Assembly: GCA_003144275.1 (NCBI GenBank)
Contig: NJBF01000004.1
Coordinates: 62,001-126,000 of the forward strand
Length of the DNA: 64,000 nucleotides
Source: Candidatus Heimdallarchaeota archaeon B3_Heim
Lineage (GTDB): Archaea > Asgardarchaeota > Heimdallarchaeia > Hodarchaeales > Hodarchaeaceae
Reading direction: 5' to 3'
Shown one piece after another: positions 1 to 9,454 of this stretch. Under the pieces are notes generated by a model that was not told the origin of the DNA, did not search any database, and was given only the letters and a program-made list of their open reading frames with translations. The stretch's first letter is position 1, and every line of letters begins with the position of its first letter. The translations under genes and the position numbers were made by a program.

Positions 1-1
1 T

Positions 2-187
2 ATTACTGAAATTACTGTTCAGGAAACATTACATCTCTTTGAAAATATGCTTGAAACATCCAATAAAAGTCACAAGAAACGAGGAAGTTCTCAAAAGAGA
101 AACAACTTTTCACGGATGAAAAAAACTGATCGTGATTGGCTTCAAACAAGTGGATTAGCTGATCTACTTTCAAAACCAGAAGAATAA
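2..187 (+). CDS. 3' end of an unidentified protein gene (partial)
   Basis: An open frame enters from the left edge and stops at TAA, giving about 61 C-terminal residues that end in LSKPEE. The piece is basic and hydrophilic (KKRGSSQKR stretch, then a short helix-like tail with WLQTSGLADLL). No family can be named from this tail. It runs in the same direction as the next two genes, with a 99-base gap to the next start. Confidence 0.5.
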   Translation: MTEITVQETLHLFENMLETSNKSHKKRGSSQKRNNFSRMKKTDRDWLQTSGLADLLSKPEE

Positions 188-286
188 TTACTTAATTCTT
201 TCTAAGCGATACACTGAAATGGGGAAAAAACAAATATATTACTCGTAAACGTTTCTCGTTGAAGAAAGTAATTTGGAGAATTCCGC

Positions 287-1135
287 ATGCATTTTATGTT
301 ATATCCCCCCATTTCGGTCCAAGGAACAATAACAAGAGAATTAAATCTGCCAGGAATTGAAACACTTAAATCATTTAGTGTAACTCCTGAAAATGTAAGT
401 TTCACTATCAATCATAATGATTCTCTACAAACGATTGATGTTATTACTTTCAATTCCCCTGTAACCGATGTTAATTTTCGTATCAGTCCTGATGACGACT
501 ATCCGCTAGAATTAATGCCAATGGCGACAGTAGAGTTTCTCGAGGGATTCGCTCAGCTGATTGAGGGTTATACACTCATTACAGAGGAGGTTCCTGAGAC
601 TGGGTACTTAGAATTATTTCGAGGAGATGTTTACCCAATTTCCATTAGAAGAGCGGACAAGAATCTGTATGCTACTACTGCAGAATTACGGCCTTTGCGG
701 AAAGACTACTTTGTTGCCCTCAATAACTTTCTCCAGATTGATTTTGAAGAGCAGCTAGAAACATCACTAGCGACATTTGTGGAGAACGTTCTACATCCTA
801 TGACAACAACAATGAAAGAGGTCTTCGCACTTGAAGAGAATAAAGATTGTGAAGATTCTGTAGTAACAGTCATCAAAGATGATTTTCACAGTTTAATCTC
901 ACGAACTGAAGAATTAATTAGCATTGTTGATTATAATATGGACCAAACAGCAGAACGGAATAAGGCATTCCTTCGTCTAAGCCTCCCAGTAATGCTGAAA
1001 CAAGCGATTCTCGATAGTATCAATGATTTCGTACAATTTTCAAGAAAAGCAAACGCAATTTCATTGTCAATCAACAAAAGAACTGAAATTACGGCCGAGG
1101 CTCTTGCTGACCTTATAACAAAATTCTTCCATTAG
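287..1135 (+). CDS. Hypothetical protein, two-part architecture
   Basis: A 282-residue soluble protein that I do not recognise. The first ~130 residues look beta-rich (alternating hydrophobic strands, many acidic loops). The second half, from about residue 140, looks alpha-helical with long amphipathic helices. There is no signal peptide, membrane segment or cysteine motif. It lies 33 bases upstream of adenine deaminase on the same strand, so the two may be co-transcribed. The length and even codon use support a real gene; the function is unknown. Confidence 0.6.
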   Translation: MHFMLYPPISVQGTITRELNLPGIETLKSFSVTPENVSFTINHNDSLQTIDVITFNSPVTDVNFRISPDDDYPLELMPMATVEFLEGFAQLIEGYTLITEEVPETGYLELFRGDVYPISIRRADKNLYATTAELRPLRKDYFVALNNFLQIDFEEQLETSLATFVENVLHPMTTTMKEVFALEENKDCEDSVVTVIKDDFHSLISRTEELISIVDYNMDQTAERNKAFLRLSLPVMLKQAILDSINDFVQFSRKANAISLSINKRTEITAEALADLITKFFH

Positions 1136-1168
1136 ATTTTTCTTCTTTACCGATTTTTGGTGATTTAA

Positions 1169-2953
1169 TTGGATATTTCGTTCCTTAAAGAGTTGATTTC
1201 ATGTGCACGAGGGGAGATTCCATCTGATATTCTTATTCAAAACGGGACACTGGTCAATGTTATCACTCGAGAGACCTATTTGGCTGATGTCGCAATTTAT
1301 AAGAATAGAATAGCTAATGTGGCTGAACCAGGCATTCTTGATACAGCAAATAGTAATAATAGTATTAATGCCCACGGAAAATATATTTCTCCTGGATTTA
1401 TCGAATCTCATTTGCATATAGAAAGTACCATGCTTCCACCATCTGAATTTGCCAAGTTAGTTGTCCCCCATGGAACGACTACTGTGATAATGGATCCTCA
1501 TGAGATAGGCAATGCATTGGGAGAGGAAGGCCTCAAGCTTCTTCTTGATCTTGCAGAAAAACAGCCATTACGTCTATTAATTGAAATTCCTTCCTGTGTT
1601 CCTGCGGCCCCTGGACTTGAGACAACCGCTTTTACCATTGATGATCATGCGATTGCAGATATGATTCAGAACGAACCACGTTTCTATGGATTAGGCGAAG
1701 TGATGAATTATCCAGGCGTCTTAGCCAAAAATGATAGCGTTCTGAATAAGGTGCTTCTAGGGAAAAATCTTTCAGTAATTGATGGTCATAGTCCAGGTGT
1801 CTCAGGAAGAGATTTAGATGCTTACATCACAACAGGGATAAAATCTGACCATGAAAGTACAACAGGGGAAGAATTGCTTGAGAAATTAAGGAAGGGTATG
1901 ACTACCATGGCAAGAGAGGGATCCTTCACTAAAGACATTCACAATGTGTTAAAACTCGTTAAAGACAAAGATCTTGACTTACGAAATTGTACTTTATGCT
2001 CTGATGATCGAAATGTCATTGACCTAGTGGCTAATGGTCATATGAATTCTCATATTCGAATGGCTGTTACAGAAGGATTAGATGTTTTAACTGCAATTCA
2101 GATGGTAACGATTAATGCAGCCACATACCTAGATCTCCATAATGAAATTGGTTCGATTGCCCCAGGAAAAATTGCAGATGTTGTGCTTTTAGATGATTTA
2201 AAAGATATGCAAGTCTCAACAGTTATTTCCAACGGAAAAATAGTTTATGCAAACAAAGAAGTCTTGTGGGACTTTTCACTAACTTCTCTTCCTGATTGGG
2301 CTCAAGACACAATAAAACTCATGACTCCTCCCTCATCAGAACACTTGAGAGCAAAAACTTCGCTCAAAGATGGCATGTATTCCGTAAAGGTTATAGGAGT
2401 AATTCCGAATTCAGTTCTAACTGATCTAAAGCATATTAATTTAGAAGTAAGAGATGGATGGATTCGACCGAATCCAAAAGAAGATATACTGTCTATTTCT
2501 GTTATTGAAAGATATGGTGTAAACGGCAATATTTCTAATGCATTCATTCAAGGATTCAAGATAACGGTAGAACGATTTGCTATGGCTACGACTGTGGCAC
2601 ACGATAGTCACAATTTGTTAGTAGCTGGCACGGATCATGAAACTATGATAGAAGCTGTCAAACTACTACAAAACATAAAAGGTGGTTATGTCGTTATTGC
2701 TGATGAGAAGATTGGCAAAGTTTCCCTTCCTTTTGGCGGTTTAATGAGTACTCAATCTTATCAAACCCTACTCCATGAGTTAGAGGCAATTAATAAAATC
2801 TTCACGGATGGAGTATCAAGTTTTGATGAACCACTGATGGCCTTATCATTCATGGCACTACCAGTAATTCCACATTTAAAGATCACCGATAAAGGACTTG
2901 TAGATGTGGATAAATTCGCTTTTACAGAATTGATAGATGATCTAACTTTATAA
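1169..2953 (+). CDS. ade: Adenine deaminase
   Basis: 594 residues, the usual length for the Ade branch of the amidohydrolase superfamily, which converts adenine to hypoxanthine and ammonia in purine salvage. The metal-binding strand GFIESHLHIEST and the following PHGTTTVIMDPHEIGNALG are clear. DGHSPGVSG and IKSDHEST carry further conserved acid/His positions. The C-terminal Ade-specific domain contains VAHDSHNLLVAGTDHETM. The start is a TTG preceded by GGTGA at good spacing; no in-frame ATG fits the N-terminus better. It follows an unknown gene by 33 bases. Cytosolic. Confidence 0.93.
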   Translation: MDISFLKELISCARGEIPSDILIQNGTLVNVITRETYLADVAIYKNRIANVAEPGILDTANSNNSINAHGKYISPGFIESHLHIESTMLPPSEFAKLVVPHGTTTVIMDPHEIGNALGEEGLKLLLDLAEKQPLRLLIEIPSCVPAAPGLETTAFTIDDHAIADMIQNEPRFYGLGEVMNYPGVLAKNDSVLNKVLLGKNLSVIDGHSPGVSGRDLDAYITTGIKSDHESTTGEELLEKLRKGMTTMAREGSFTKDIHNVLKLVKDKDLDLRNCTLCSDDRNVIDLVANGHMNSHIRMAVTEGLDVLTAIQMVTINAATYLDLHNEIGSIAPGKIADVVLLDDLKDMQVSTVISNGKIVYANKEVLWDFSLTSLPDWAQDTIKLMTPPSSEHLRAKTSLKDGMYSVKVIGVIPNSVLTDLKHINLEVRDGWIRPNPKEDILSISVIERYGVNGNISNAFIQGFKITVERFAMATTVAHDSHNLLVAGTDHETMIEAVKLLQNIKGGYVVIADEKIGKVSLPFGGLMSTQSYQTLLHELEAINKIFTDGVSSFDEPLMALSFMALPVIPHLKITDKGLVDVDKFAFTELIDDLTL

Positions 2954-2982
2954 AATGCAAACCAATAACAACAATCCATTGG

Positions 2983-3372
2983 ATGCAGCTACATATGGAA
3001 ATTAAAGAGTATTGTATTTACTCGCTTGATTTCGCCTATGCACGGATTTCTCATAGCACTAATGTAGAAATTGATTTTAGAGGAGTTCTGAGCTATCATA
3101 CAAAAGATTTAGATTTGCTATCACAAGTTACACGAGGAAACCTAGATCTTGAATCTGTTAATGTTTTTCTTAATTTTCAAATTCAAAGACATATTGGTTT
3201 GATACTCAAAGATATAAAAGAGCACGAAATTGTTAATCAAAGGCCGATTATCGTCAACCGCATTAAAATGATTGTAAGAAACGAATTAAAAGAGATAGGT
3301 CTTGAATTTGTAAATTTCAAGCAGATTTCGTTATGGAGTCACGGAGCGACAGCAAGAGGAATTGCTGGATAG
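2983..3372 (+). CDS. Small protein resembling part of an SPFH/band-7 domain
   Basis: 129 residues with an ATG start; a second ATG four codons later is equally plausible. The pattern of a beta-strand-rich first half (IDFRGVLSYHTKDLD), a helix, and an ending NELKEIGLEFVNFKQISLW is reminiscent of the core of SPFH/prohibitin-like domains, where a helix of the form 'ELKxxGIELxxxxIxSI' is usual. It has no membrane anchor, so it would be a stand-alone cytosolic fragment of that fold. The resemblance is by eye only. It follows adenine deaminase by 29 bases and meets the PfkB gene tail to tail. Confidence 0.5.
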   Translation: MQLHMEIKEYCIYSLDFAYARISHSTNVEIDFRGVLSYHTKDLDLLSQVTRGNLDLESVNVFLNFQIQRHIGLILKDIKEHEIVNQRPIIVNRIKMIVRNELKEIGLEFVNFKQISLWSHGATARGIAG

Positions 3373-3382
3373 TCAGAAAATT

Positions 3383-4366
3383 TTAGTTTTTGATCTCTTT
3401 CTTGATAGTCCTCACCTCAAAAGCTCGTAATTGAACTTGTTCTACACTTGGCGAGTATTTATGATGACCTTGTGATTCCACAAAATAAGAAGCTAGGGAA
3501 GCTGCTAATTTAGCGGTTTCGTCAATTGGTTTCCTTTTTGACACTCCAAAAATTAATCCAGCACGAAAAGCATCTTGCCAACCTTCTTTGGATATTTCAT
3601 CCGTGATCGGCCCTTCTGTTACTTTAATATTCATGTTTTTAGCATGAACTATTACTTTAGAGCGATTTACCAGAGATATAATATATTTGAGATGGGGATA
3701 TTTTTGAAAGAAATCAGAACGAGTTACTTTTGCTTTCTCTTCTAGCAACTGCAATTCGGTTTCTTCACATACGAACATTGATACTTTTTCTAATATTTGG
3801 GAAAACCTCCATTGGGAAACCTCTCTAATATTCCCATCGGGGGAATATACAATAGGAATACCTTTGTTTGATTCATGTAGATAATTCAGAAACTTAACAT
3901 CTGCTTCAACTTTTCCAGTTCCAACAAATATCACGCTGAATTGATCAAGAAGTTTAGGAGGTACTATACCATTTATAGATTGCTCTGCAAGATAATTATA
4001 ACAATTATTCTGCTGTACTCTTATATACTGATCTTTCTCGTCCTTCAGATGAAAATTACATGCGGTTTCTCTGTCTGAGTCATGAAACAGCTTTAATTTT
4101 ACTCCCAACTGCTCAAAATAGGGTTTTAAATCCCATTCAAAATCTTTACCTACAATAGAAGTGAGAGTTGGTGAACTACCAAGCACTGTCAACCCATATA
4201 CGATATTAGAGGCCATTCCATCAAATTCTCTTTTTGCTTCTCCGGCTTGGAGCGTATTTGATTCGGTGAAGGTCTTAAAATCACTAAAAATCGTAAATTT
4301 TAATTTATACGCAACTTTACCAATTACTAAGATATTAGAACTCATTTTCTTAATTCCTGCGTACAT
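3383..4366 (-). CDS. PfkB/ribokinase-family sugar or nucleoside kinase
   Basis: 327 residues, typical length for the PfkB family. The N-terminal glycine motif appears as FDGMASNIVYGLTVLG (family GGxAxNxAxxLxxLG). Near residue 255 the C-terminal signature reads EGWQDAFRAGLIFG, where the usual form is GAGDAFxAG; the catalytic Asp is kept but GAG of the anion hole is changed to GWQ. Substrate cannot be assigned. An internal ATG at residue 8 (SSNILVIGK) is an alternative start and fits the usual N-terminus better. It is downstream of the MEMO1 gene with a 19-base gap, so the two are probably co-transcribed. The altered anion hole could mean weak or different activity. Confidence 0.8.
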   Translation of the reverse strand: MYAGIKKMSSNILVIGKVAYKLKFTIFSDFKTFTESNTLQAGEAKREFDGMASNIVYGLTVLGSSPTLTSIVGKDFEWDLKPYFEQLGVKLKLFHDSDRETACNFHLKDEKDQYIRVQQNNCYNYLAEQSINGIVPPKLLDQFSVIFVGTGKVEADVKFLNYLHESNKGIPIVYSPDGNIREVSQWRFSQILEKVSMFVCEETELQLLEEKAKVTRSDFFQKYPHLKYIISLVNRSKVIVHAKNMNIKVTEGPITDEISKEGWQDAFRAGLIFGVSKRKPIDETAKLAASLASYFVESQGHHKYSPSVEQVQLRAFEVRTIKKEIKN

Positions 4367-4385
4367 TTGGGTATAAATGGGCTAT

Positions 4386-5276
4386 TTATGATGACCTAAC
4401 TAGAATACTAGCATAACCAACAGTATAACCCCCTCCAGGGCGTATATCAGTACTGTTAGCATATTTCAGGATTTGTACAGAGGGAGTACCCAAGTTTTTT
4501 GCAGTTTGAATGAGGGTAAATATCGGACCATATCCACACATTGTCATTCTTATTCTCTTTCGAAACTGTTCTGCCTCTTTGAGATTCATTGACTCTAAAT
4601 AGGATAACATTACTTTATCATTCTTAACAACAAGATCATAATTGTTTTCATGTGAGAAATCGCTACTAGACACTATTAGAATACGCTTTTCAGTATGTGA
4701 TTTTATATAATCACTCAAAAAAGTGGAAAGAGTGGATACTGTTGGATCAAAGGATTGATCTCCTAGGCAAATAGGTGCTATCTCAAATTCATTTTTGTAA
4801 AGATATTGCAAAAAAGGCAACTGTATGTCTATTGAATGTTCATTTACATGTGCGACTTGCTCGAACCCAATTCGATTCTGGATTGATCCAAAATCGTAGG
4901 TTTTAGCATATTCCACAAATTCAGTATCAACCTTTACAGATCCAAGAGGATTACGCCAATGTCCTTCTGGATAAAAAGAAATCGGTGCACCCAATCCTTG
5001 ATGATTAGGCCCTAATATCACGATGGTATTAACCTTTTCTACTCGTTTATATACTTCTGCAAAGCCATGAGATGCAATAGGTCCGCTATACACATATCCT
5101 GCGTGGGGAGAGACTATTCCTATGAGATTTGGGTCAACATTCCTATTTTCTAAATCTTCCAGAGGATCTTTCCCATATCCCCATTGCTTATCAAGAAATA
5201 AATCGTGAATTTGTCGCGTTAAGGTTTTTTCGGATCCCTCATACCAACTACCTGCGTGTCGACTTTGTCGTTCCAA
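4386..5276 (-). CDS. MEMO1 family protein (AmmeMemoRadiSam protein B type)
   Basis: 296 residues, full length for the family related to class III aromatic-ring dioxygenases. It starts RHAGSWYEG (the conserved N-terminal 'R-AG-WY' motif) and carries SPHAGYVYSG, LGPNHQG, EHSIDIQLPFLQ and SSSDFSH, which contain the conserved His/Asp pocket residues, and ends with GYTVGYAS. In other prokaryotes MEMO1 homologues often occur with an AMMECR1 protein and a radical SAM protein; here neither is adjacent. Instead a PfkB kinase follows. The TTG start has GGGAT six bases upstream. Biochemical role unknown in archaea. Confidence 0.92.
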   Translation of the reverse strand: MERQSRHAGSWYEGSEKTLTRQIHDLFLDKQWGYGKDPLEDLENRNVDPNLIGIVSPHAGYVYSGPIASHGFAEVYKRVEKVNTIVILGPNHQGLGAPISFYPEGHWRNPLGSVKVDTEFVEYAKTYDFGSIQNRIGFEQVAHVNEHSIDIQLPFLQYLYKNEFEIAPICLGDQSFDPTVSTLSTFLSDYIKSHTEKRILIVSSSDFSHENNYDLVVKNDKVMLSYLESMNLKEAEQFRKRIRMTMCGYGPIFTLIQTAKNLGTPSVQILKYANSTDIRPGGGYTVGYASILVRSS

Positions 5277-5312
5277 TTTCTTATCCCAGCATTATTTTTG
5301 TATTAAGTTACA

Positions 5313-5801
5313 TTATTTTTGAATTATTCTAAAATGCTTCCCTCTTTTCACTCCATATTTTTCTAAGGTATTCTTATTTTTGTCCTTGATAGTGAAATCC
5401 CCGTTATCTTTTCTAAGATAACCAACATATATCTTTTGATTATCAATTTCAAGCCACAGATGGATGAAATTTTCAAATTGAGGATCCTCAGACCGGTTAA
5501 TTCTGAATTTACCTAATTTTTTTCCTTCATCTGTGATTTCTAATTTGAATTCTTCTTTAAGCTTCTGTTTAGACTGTTTTATTTCTGTTTGAAGTTTTTG
5601 GGGCTTACGAAGCTTTTTTTCTTCTTCATCAAGATAAGAAATTGCTAATTGTGTTGCAGCTTCAATAGCTTCTTGAGTTGTAGAAGGATCGTTTACATTT
5701 AGTTCAAACTCAATGAAAATCTCCTCAGGCTCAAATTTACTAACGATAATCTTTCTACTTCGTCCTACACGTTTTGGGACAACCTGCCATTTATTTTTCA
5801 T
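5313..5801 (-). CDS. Hypothetical charged protein
   Basis: 162 residues, highly charged. The N-terminus (KNKWQVVPKRVGRSRKIIVSK) is basic and is followed by a short beta-alpha unit that includes EEAxQLAISYLDEEEKK; a lysine/glutamate-rich linker leads to a small C-terminal beta domain (IYVGYLRKDNGDFTIKDK). Nothing suggests catalysis; a nucleic-acid or protein-binding role is only a guess. It is upstream of MEMO1 with a 36-base gap on the same strand. Confidence 0.6.
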   Translation of the reverse strand: MKNKWQVVPKRVGRSRKIIVSKFEPEEIFIEFELNVNDPSTTQEAIEAATQLAISYLDEEEKKLRKPQKLQTEIKQSKQKLKEEFKLEITDEGKKLGKFRINRSEDPQFENFIHLWLEIDNQKIYVGYLRKDNGDFTIKDKNKNTLEKYGVKRGKHFRIIQK

Positions 5802-5946
5802 TATTATACACCTTATTATCTACTCTAGATTTAAATGTTAAAGAAATCATCTTGTCTCTTAGCTTACTTGATCCAACTTAAAATCCATAAAACCTCTCCC
5901 TCTCCTTTAGGATATCTGGTGGTTTATAAAATATTCGGAGCTAAAA

Positions 5947-7380
5947 CTACTCGGGGGTTTGATTTAAATCTTTCTCAAGTATCATTTCATGAATTGCCTT
6001 AGCTGCTTTTCGACCTGCACCCATGGCTAGTATTACAGTAGCTGCACCAGTTGCTACATCACCACCACAAAAGATTCTCTCGCGGGTTGTTGCACCTGTT
6101 TCTTCATCATGTACAAACGTTCCCCATTTAGTAGTGTCCAGTCCATCAGTTGTCATTGCAATTAATTGATTGGGTCGCTGACCTATAGCGATAATAACTG
6201 TATCAACAGGAAAAATAAATTCTGTTTCTGGAATTGGAATCGGTCGTCGACGACCTGAAGCATCTTTTTCTCCTAGATCCATTTTCATACATTTCAGACC
6301 TACAACGTTTCCTTTATTATCGCCAATTATTTCTAACGGTAATGTTAATTCTCCGATAACTACTCCCTCTTCTTTAGCGTGAATTATTTCCTCTAATCGT
6401 GCCGGAATTTCTCCTTCTGATCGTCGATAAATTATATCGACCTCTCGTGCTCCTAGTCGTAAAGAGGTTCTTGCACAGTCCATTGCAACATTACCTGCTC
6501 CGACAACGGCGACTTTTTCCCCAATTGTCACTGGCGTATCATAATCAGGGAACATGTAACCTTTCAAAAGATTTACTCTGGTGAGAAACTCATTTGCAGA
6601 AAATACACCATTAAGGTTTTCTCCAGGAACGTCCAGAAAATTCGGAGTCCCAGCACCAGAAGCAACATAGACAGCATTAAAGTTATACTTTTCTAAAAGC
6701 TCATCTACAGTTATAGTTCTCCCAATAAGCGCATCTTTTTCAAATGTCACACCTAATGCCATGACAGATTTAACTTCGTCATTTACAACAGATTTGGGCA
6801 TTCGGAACTCAGGAATTCCGTAGGTTAAGACACCACCGTATTCATGTAATGCTTCGTAGACAGTTACTTTATGACCTAATATGGCTAACTCTGCAGCACA
6901 TGTCAAACCTGAGGGTCCAGAACCAACAACAGCAACTTTACTACCTAATTCGCTAGCAATATTTCTATCCCCACTTTCTCCATAATCTGCAACAAATCTT
7001 TCTAGATTCCCAATAGAAATAGCATTGGGATGAATACAGAACTCTTGACATTGATTTTCTTGAGGACAAACTCGTCCAGTTATCGCTGGAAGGCTATTGG
7101 TGCACAAGATAATGTCTTTCGCCCCATTGATATCATTTTCAAACAGTTTTTGAATGAATTCTGGAATTTGGACACTAACAGGACAACCTTTCACACAGCG
7201 AGGTTTCTTACACTTCAAACAGCGAGAGGCTTCCTCCAGAGCTTCTTTATCTGTATAGCCTAAAGCAACCTCATTGAAATTACGAATTCGTTCACGAGAT
7301 TCTTGAACACTCATATGAGTTCGTTTTTTCTTGAGCTTTTGCTTGCGTTGTTGCCTATTTTTTTCCCTTTCTTCACTCAT
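5947..7380 (-). CDS. NfnB/GltD-like NAD(P)H flavoprotein subunit
   Basis: 477 residues from the chosen ATG. A TTG three codons earlier lies only two bases after the GGAG, so the ATG is preferred. N-terminal Fe-S domain cysteines appear as CLKCKKPRCVKGCP and CPQENQCQEFC. Then come the FAD site (VVGSGPSGLTCAAELAILG), the NAD(P) site (VVGAGNVAMDCARTSLRLGA), and the closing IFCGGDVATGAATVILAMGAGRKAA. This is the glutamate synthase small-subunit/NfnB family, which moves electrons between NAD(P)H, FAD and Fe-S clusters. No glutamate synthase large subunit is nearby; the partner is the fused NfnA protein immediately upstream (6-base gap). It could be the NADPH-oxidising half of an Nfn-type transhydrogenase. 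It lacks the C-terminal extension of its paralogue near 12 kb. Confidence 0.88.
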   Translation of the reverse strand: MSEEREKNRQQRKQKLKKKRTHMSVQESRERIRNFNEVALGYTDKEALEEASRCLKCKKPRCVKGCPVSVQIPEFIQKLFENDINGAKDIILCTNSLPAITGRVCPQENQCQEFCIHPNAISIGNLERFVADYGESGDRNIASELGSKVAVVGSGPSGLTCAAELAILGHKVTVYEALHEYGGVLTYGIPEFRMPKSVVNDEVKSVMALGVTFEKDALIGRTITVDELLEKYNFNAVYVASGAGTPNFLDVPGENLNGVFSANEFLTRVNLLKGYMFPDYDTPVTIGEKVAVVGAGNVAMDCARTSLRLGAREVDIIYRRSEGEIPARLEEIIHAKEEGVVIGELTLPLEIIGDNKGNVVGLKCMKMDLGEKDASGRRRPIPIPETEFIFPVDTVIIAIGQRPNQLIAMTTDGLDTTKWGTFVHDEETGATTRERIFCGGDVATGAATVILAMGAGRKAAKAIHEMILEKDLNQTPE

Positions 7381-7395
7381 AATGTTCAAGACTCC

Positions 7396-9243
7396 TTAAT
7401 TTGTTCTTGCCATACGCTCAACGGCAATTCGTTCCTCATAACGGTATGCTCGTGATCGAAGAGTTAATTCTTCAAAATCTACTTTTAAACCATCAAAGTT
7501 AGGGCCATCTACACACGCAAATTTCACTTTACCTCCCACGGTAACTCGACATGCTCCACACATGCCAGTTCCATCAACCATTAATGGAGCTAAGGATACT
7601 ATAGTCGGGATATCGTGCTGTTTTGTGAAATCAACTACTGCTTTCATCATTGGGATAGGCCCAATAGCAACGACATGATCGATTTTTCTCCCTTCATCAA
7701 TGAATTTTCGCAATAAATCTAATCCATATCCATGGTGACCTAACGTCCCATCGTCTGTAGCAATATGTAGCTCATCACTGGCTGAAGTCATCTCATCTTG
7801 ACAGATCAGAAGTGATCCTGTTCGAGCAGAAATAATGCTTATCACATAATTACCTATATCTCTCATTGCTTTCGTTTTTGGCAATACAGGGGCAACACCA
7901 CAACCTCCTCCTAATACTACGACTGTTCCCCATTTTTCTATCTTCACAGGTTCACCAAGCGGTCCTAACAAATTCAAAATATGATCTCCCTCACTTAACC
8001 TTCCCATCAATTTCGTACTCTTTCCTATCTTCTGAAAAATAAGTGTAATAGTTCCAGCTTCTCTATCAAAATCAGCAACTGTTAGGGGAATTCTTTCACC
8101 ATGGTCAGTAACACGTAAAATGACAAATTGACCTGGTTGACATTTCTCTGCGATGCGTGGAGCACTAACGACCCACTTAATTATTTCTGAAGACAAGTCG
8201 ACCTTTTCAATAATTGTACTTTTCCCTTCAACAAACCTCTGGGCTAAGGACGGCTCCAATTTTTCTGGTATCTCTTTACTTGCTTCTTTTTCCAGATTTG
8301 TAAGATAGTGTGAGATCTGCATAGCCGCTGTTTGACCTTCTGCAGCATCAATTCCAACAATCGAATCTCCTCTTATTGCGCTTCCAGCAGCAAATACTCC
8401 CTGTAAGTTTGTATCTTGATTTGCGGAATTAATTATTATTTTTCCTTCAGGTGTGATAGCTAAACCAGCATTCATGAATAATTCTCTATTCTTAATTTTA
8501 CTACTGAGGATAACGATAATCTCAGTTGAAATTGATACTCTCTCACCTGTAGAACTCTTCAAATTCACTTTCTTGACTTTAAGATCTCCCTCAAATGAAA
8601 TAACTTCATGTCCAAAACGAATATTAACAAAACTTTCATTTAATCTTCTTAACAATGCAGGATGTGCATCAAACGCATCTCTAGCGGTAATCAAGCATAC
8701 TTGTGCTCCTAACGAATCATAATGGAGCGCATTTCGAACGGCCCATGAAGTATGACCAATAATGGCAACATTTTTCTCTTCATATTCCCCTTCAGGGGGA
8801 TTATTGTAATAAATTCCTTTAGAATGGTATTTTCGTTCTCCAGGGACATTTAGCTTTTTGGGATGTAAACCCGTGGCGATTAGAACTGTTTTACCGTGGT
8901 ATGCGATTTCTTCCGCAAAGAACTCTCCCCGTACTACAGTAGTATAGACCCGTTTGATCTTACCTTCTAGTTCTAGTCGACTGACACGTTCAGCATATCT
9001 GATCGTTGCATGATATTTTGCTTGACGGGCCATTTTATCCAATAATTCTTGGCGAGTAATACTGAAAAAGCCTGGATAACCATCAACCATCATACTACCT
9101 GCTGTAGCCGATCCTGATCGAGCTTCAAGAACAAGAACACTTCTTCCTAATTCTGCAGCTCGAATTGCACAAGAAATTCCAGCAGGGCCGCCTCCCACAC
9201 ATATGACATCCCATATCTTTGATTCCAACAGATTCTGCTCCAA
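7396..9243 (-). CDS. Fusion: TrxR-like flavoprotein + NfnA/SudB-like ferredoxin-NADP reductase subunit
   Basis: 615 residues with two modules. Residues ~1-315 are a thioredoxin-reductase-like FAD/NAD fold (ICVGGGPAGISCAIRAAELG; VAIIGHTSWAVRNALHYDSLGA; GVFAAGSAIRGD), but the place where TrxR has CxxC reads YYNNPPEGEYEEK, so there is no redox disulfide. Residues ~325-610 are an NfnA/SudB-type FNR module (QFVILRVTDHGERIPLT flavin-binding; GGGCGVAPVLPK nucleotide-binding; MCGACRV and FACVDGP holding the [2Fe-2S] cysteines). Start TTG. Paired with the NfnB-like gene downstream, it would give a three-flavin complex on two polypeptides. The fusion is uncommon; the electron acceptor of the first module is unknown. 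A second, unfused NfnA is in the operon near 14 kb. Confidence 0.87.
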   Translation of the reverse strand: MEQNLLESKIWDVICVGGGPAGISCAIRAAELGRSVLVLEARSGSATAGSMMVDGYPGFFSITRQELLDKMARQAKYHATIRYAERVSRLELEGKIKRVYTTVVRGEFFAEEIAYHGKTVLIATGLHPKKLNVPGERKYHSKGIYYNNPPEGEYEEKNVAIIGHTSWAVRNALHYDSLGAQVCLITARDAFDAHPALLRRLNESFVNIRFGHEVISFEGDLKVKKVNLKSSTGERVSISTEIIVILSSKIKNRELFMNAGLAITPEGKIIINSANQDTNLQGVFAAGSAIRGDSIVGIDAAEGQTAAMQISHYLTNLEKEASKEIPEKLEPSLAQRFVEGKSTIIEKVDLSSEIIKWVVSAPRIAEKCQPGQFVILRVTDHGERIPLTVADFDREAGTITLIFQKIGKSTKLMGRLSEGDHILNLLGPLGEPVKIEKWGTVVVLGGGCGVAPVLPKTKAMRDIGNYVISIISARTGSLLICQDEMTSASDELHIATDDGTLGHHGYGLDLLRKFIDEGRKIDHVVAIGPIPMMKAVVDFTKQHDIPTIVSLAPLMVDGTGMCGACRVTVGGKVKFACVDGPNFDGLKVDFEELTLRSRAYRYEERIAVERMARTN

Positions 9244-9454
9244 TCATGCCTGATCTAATGAAAGTAATAGTTTTAAAATAATGATCTAGGTGAATATAGG
9301 TAATTGTCGCTCAAATATTGCGATTAATATTGCAGTATTTAATTGATATTCTCACACGCAATCATGAATATCCTAAGATTTTTGAAGTTAATACATAAAT
9401 GGAACGTAAAGAGATTCAAACTGACTAAAATAATTATTCATTTGTAAACACTTG

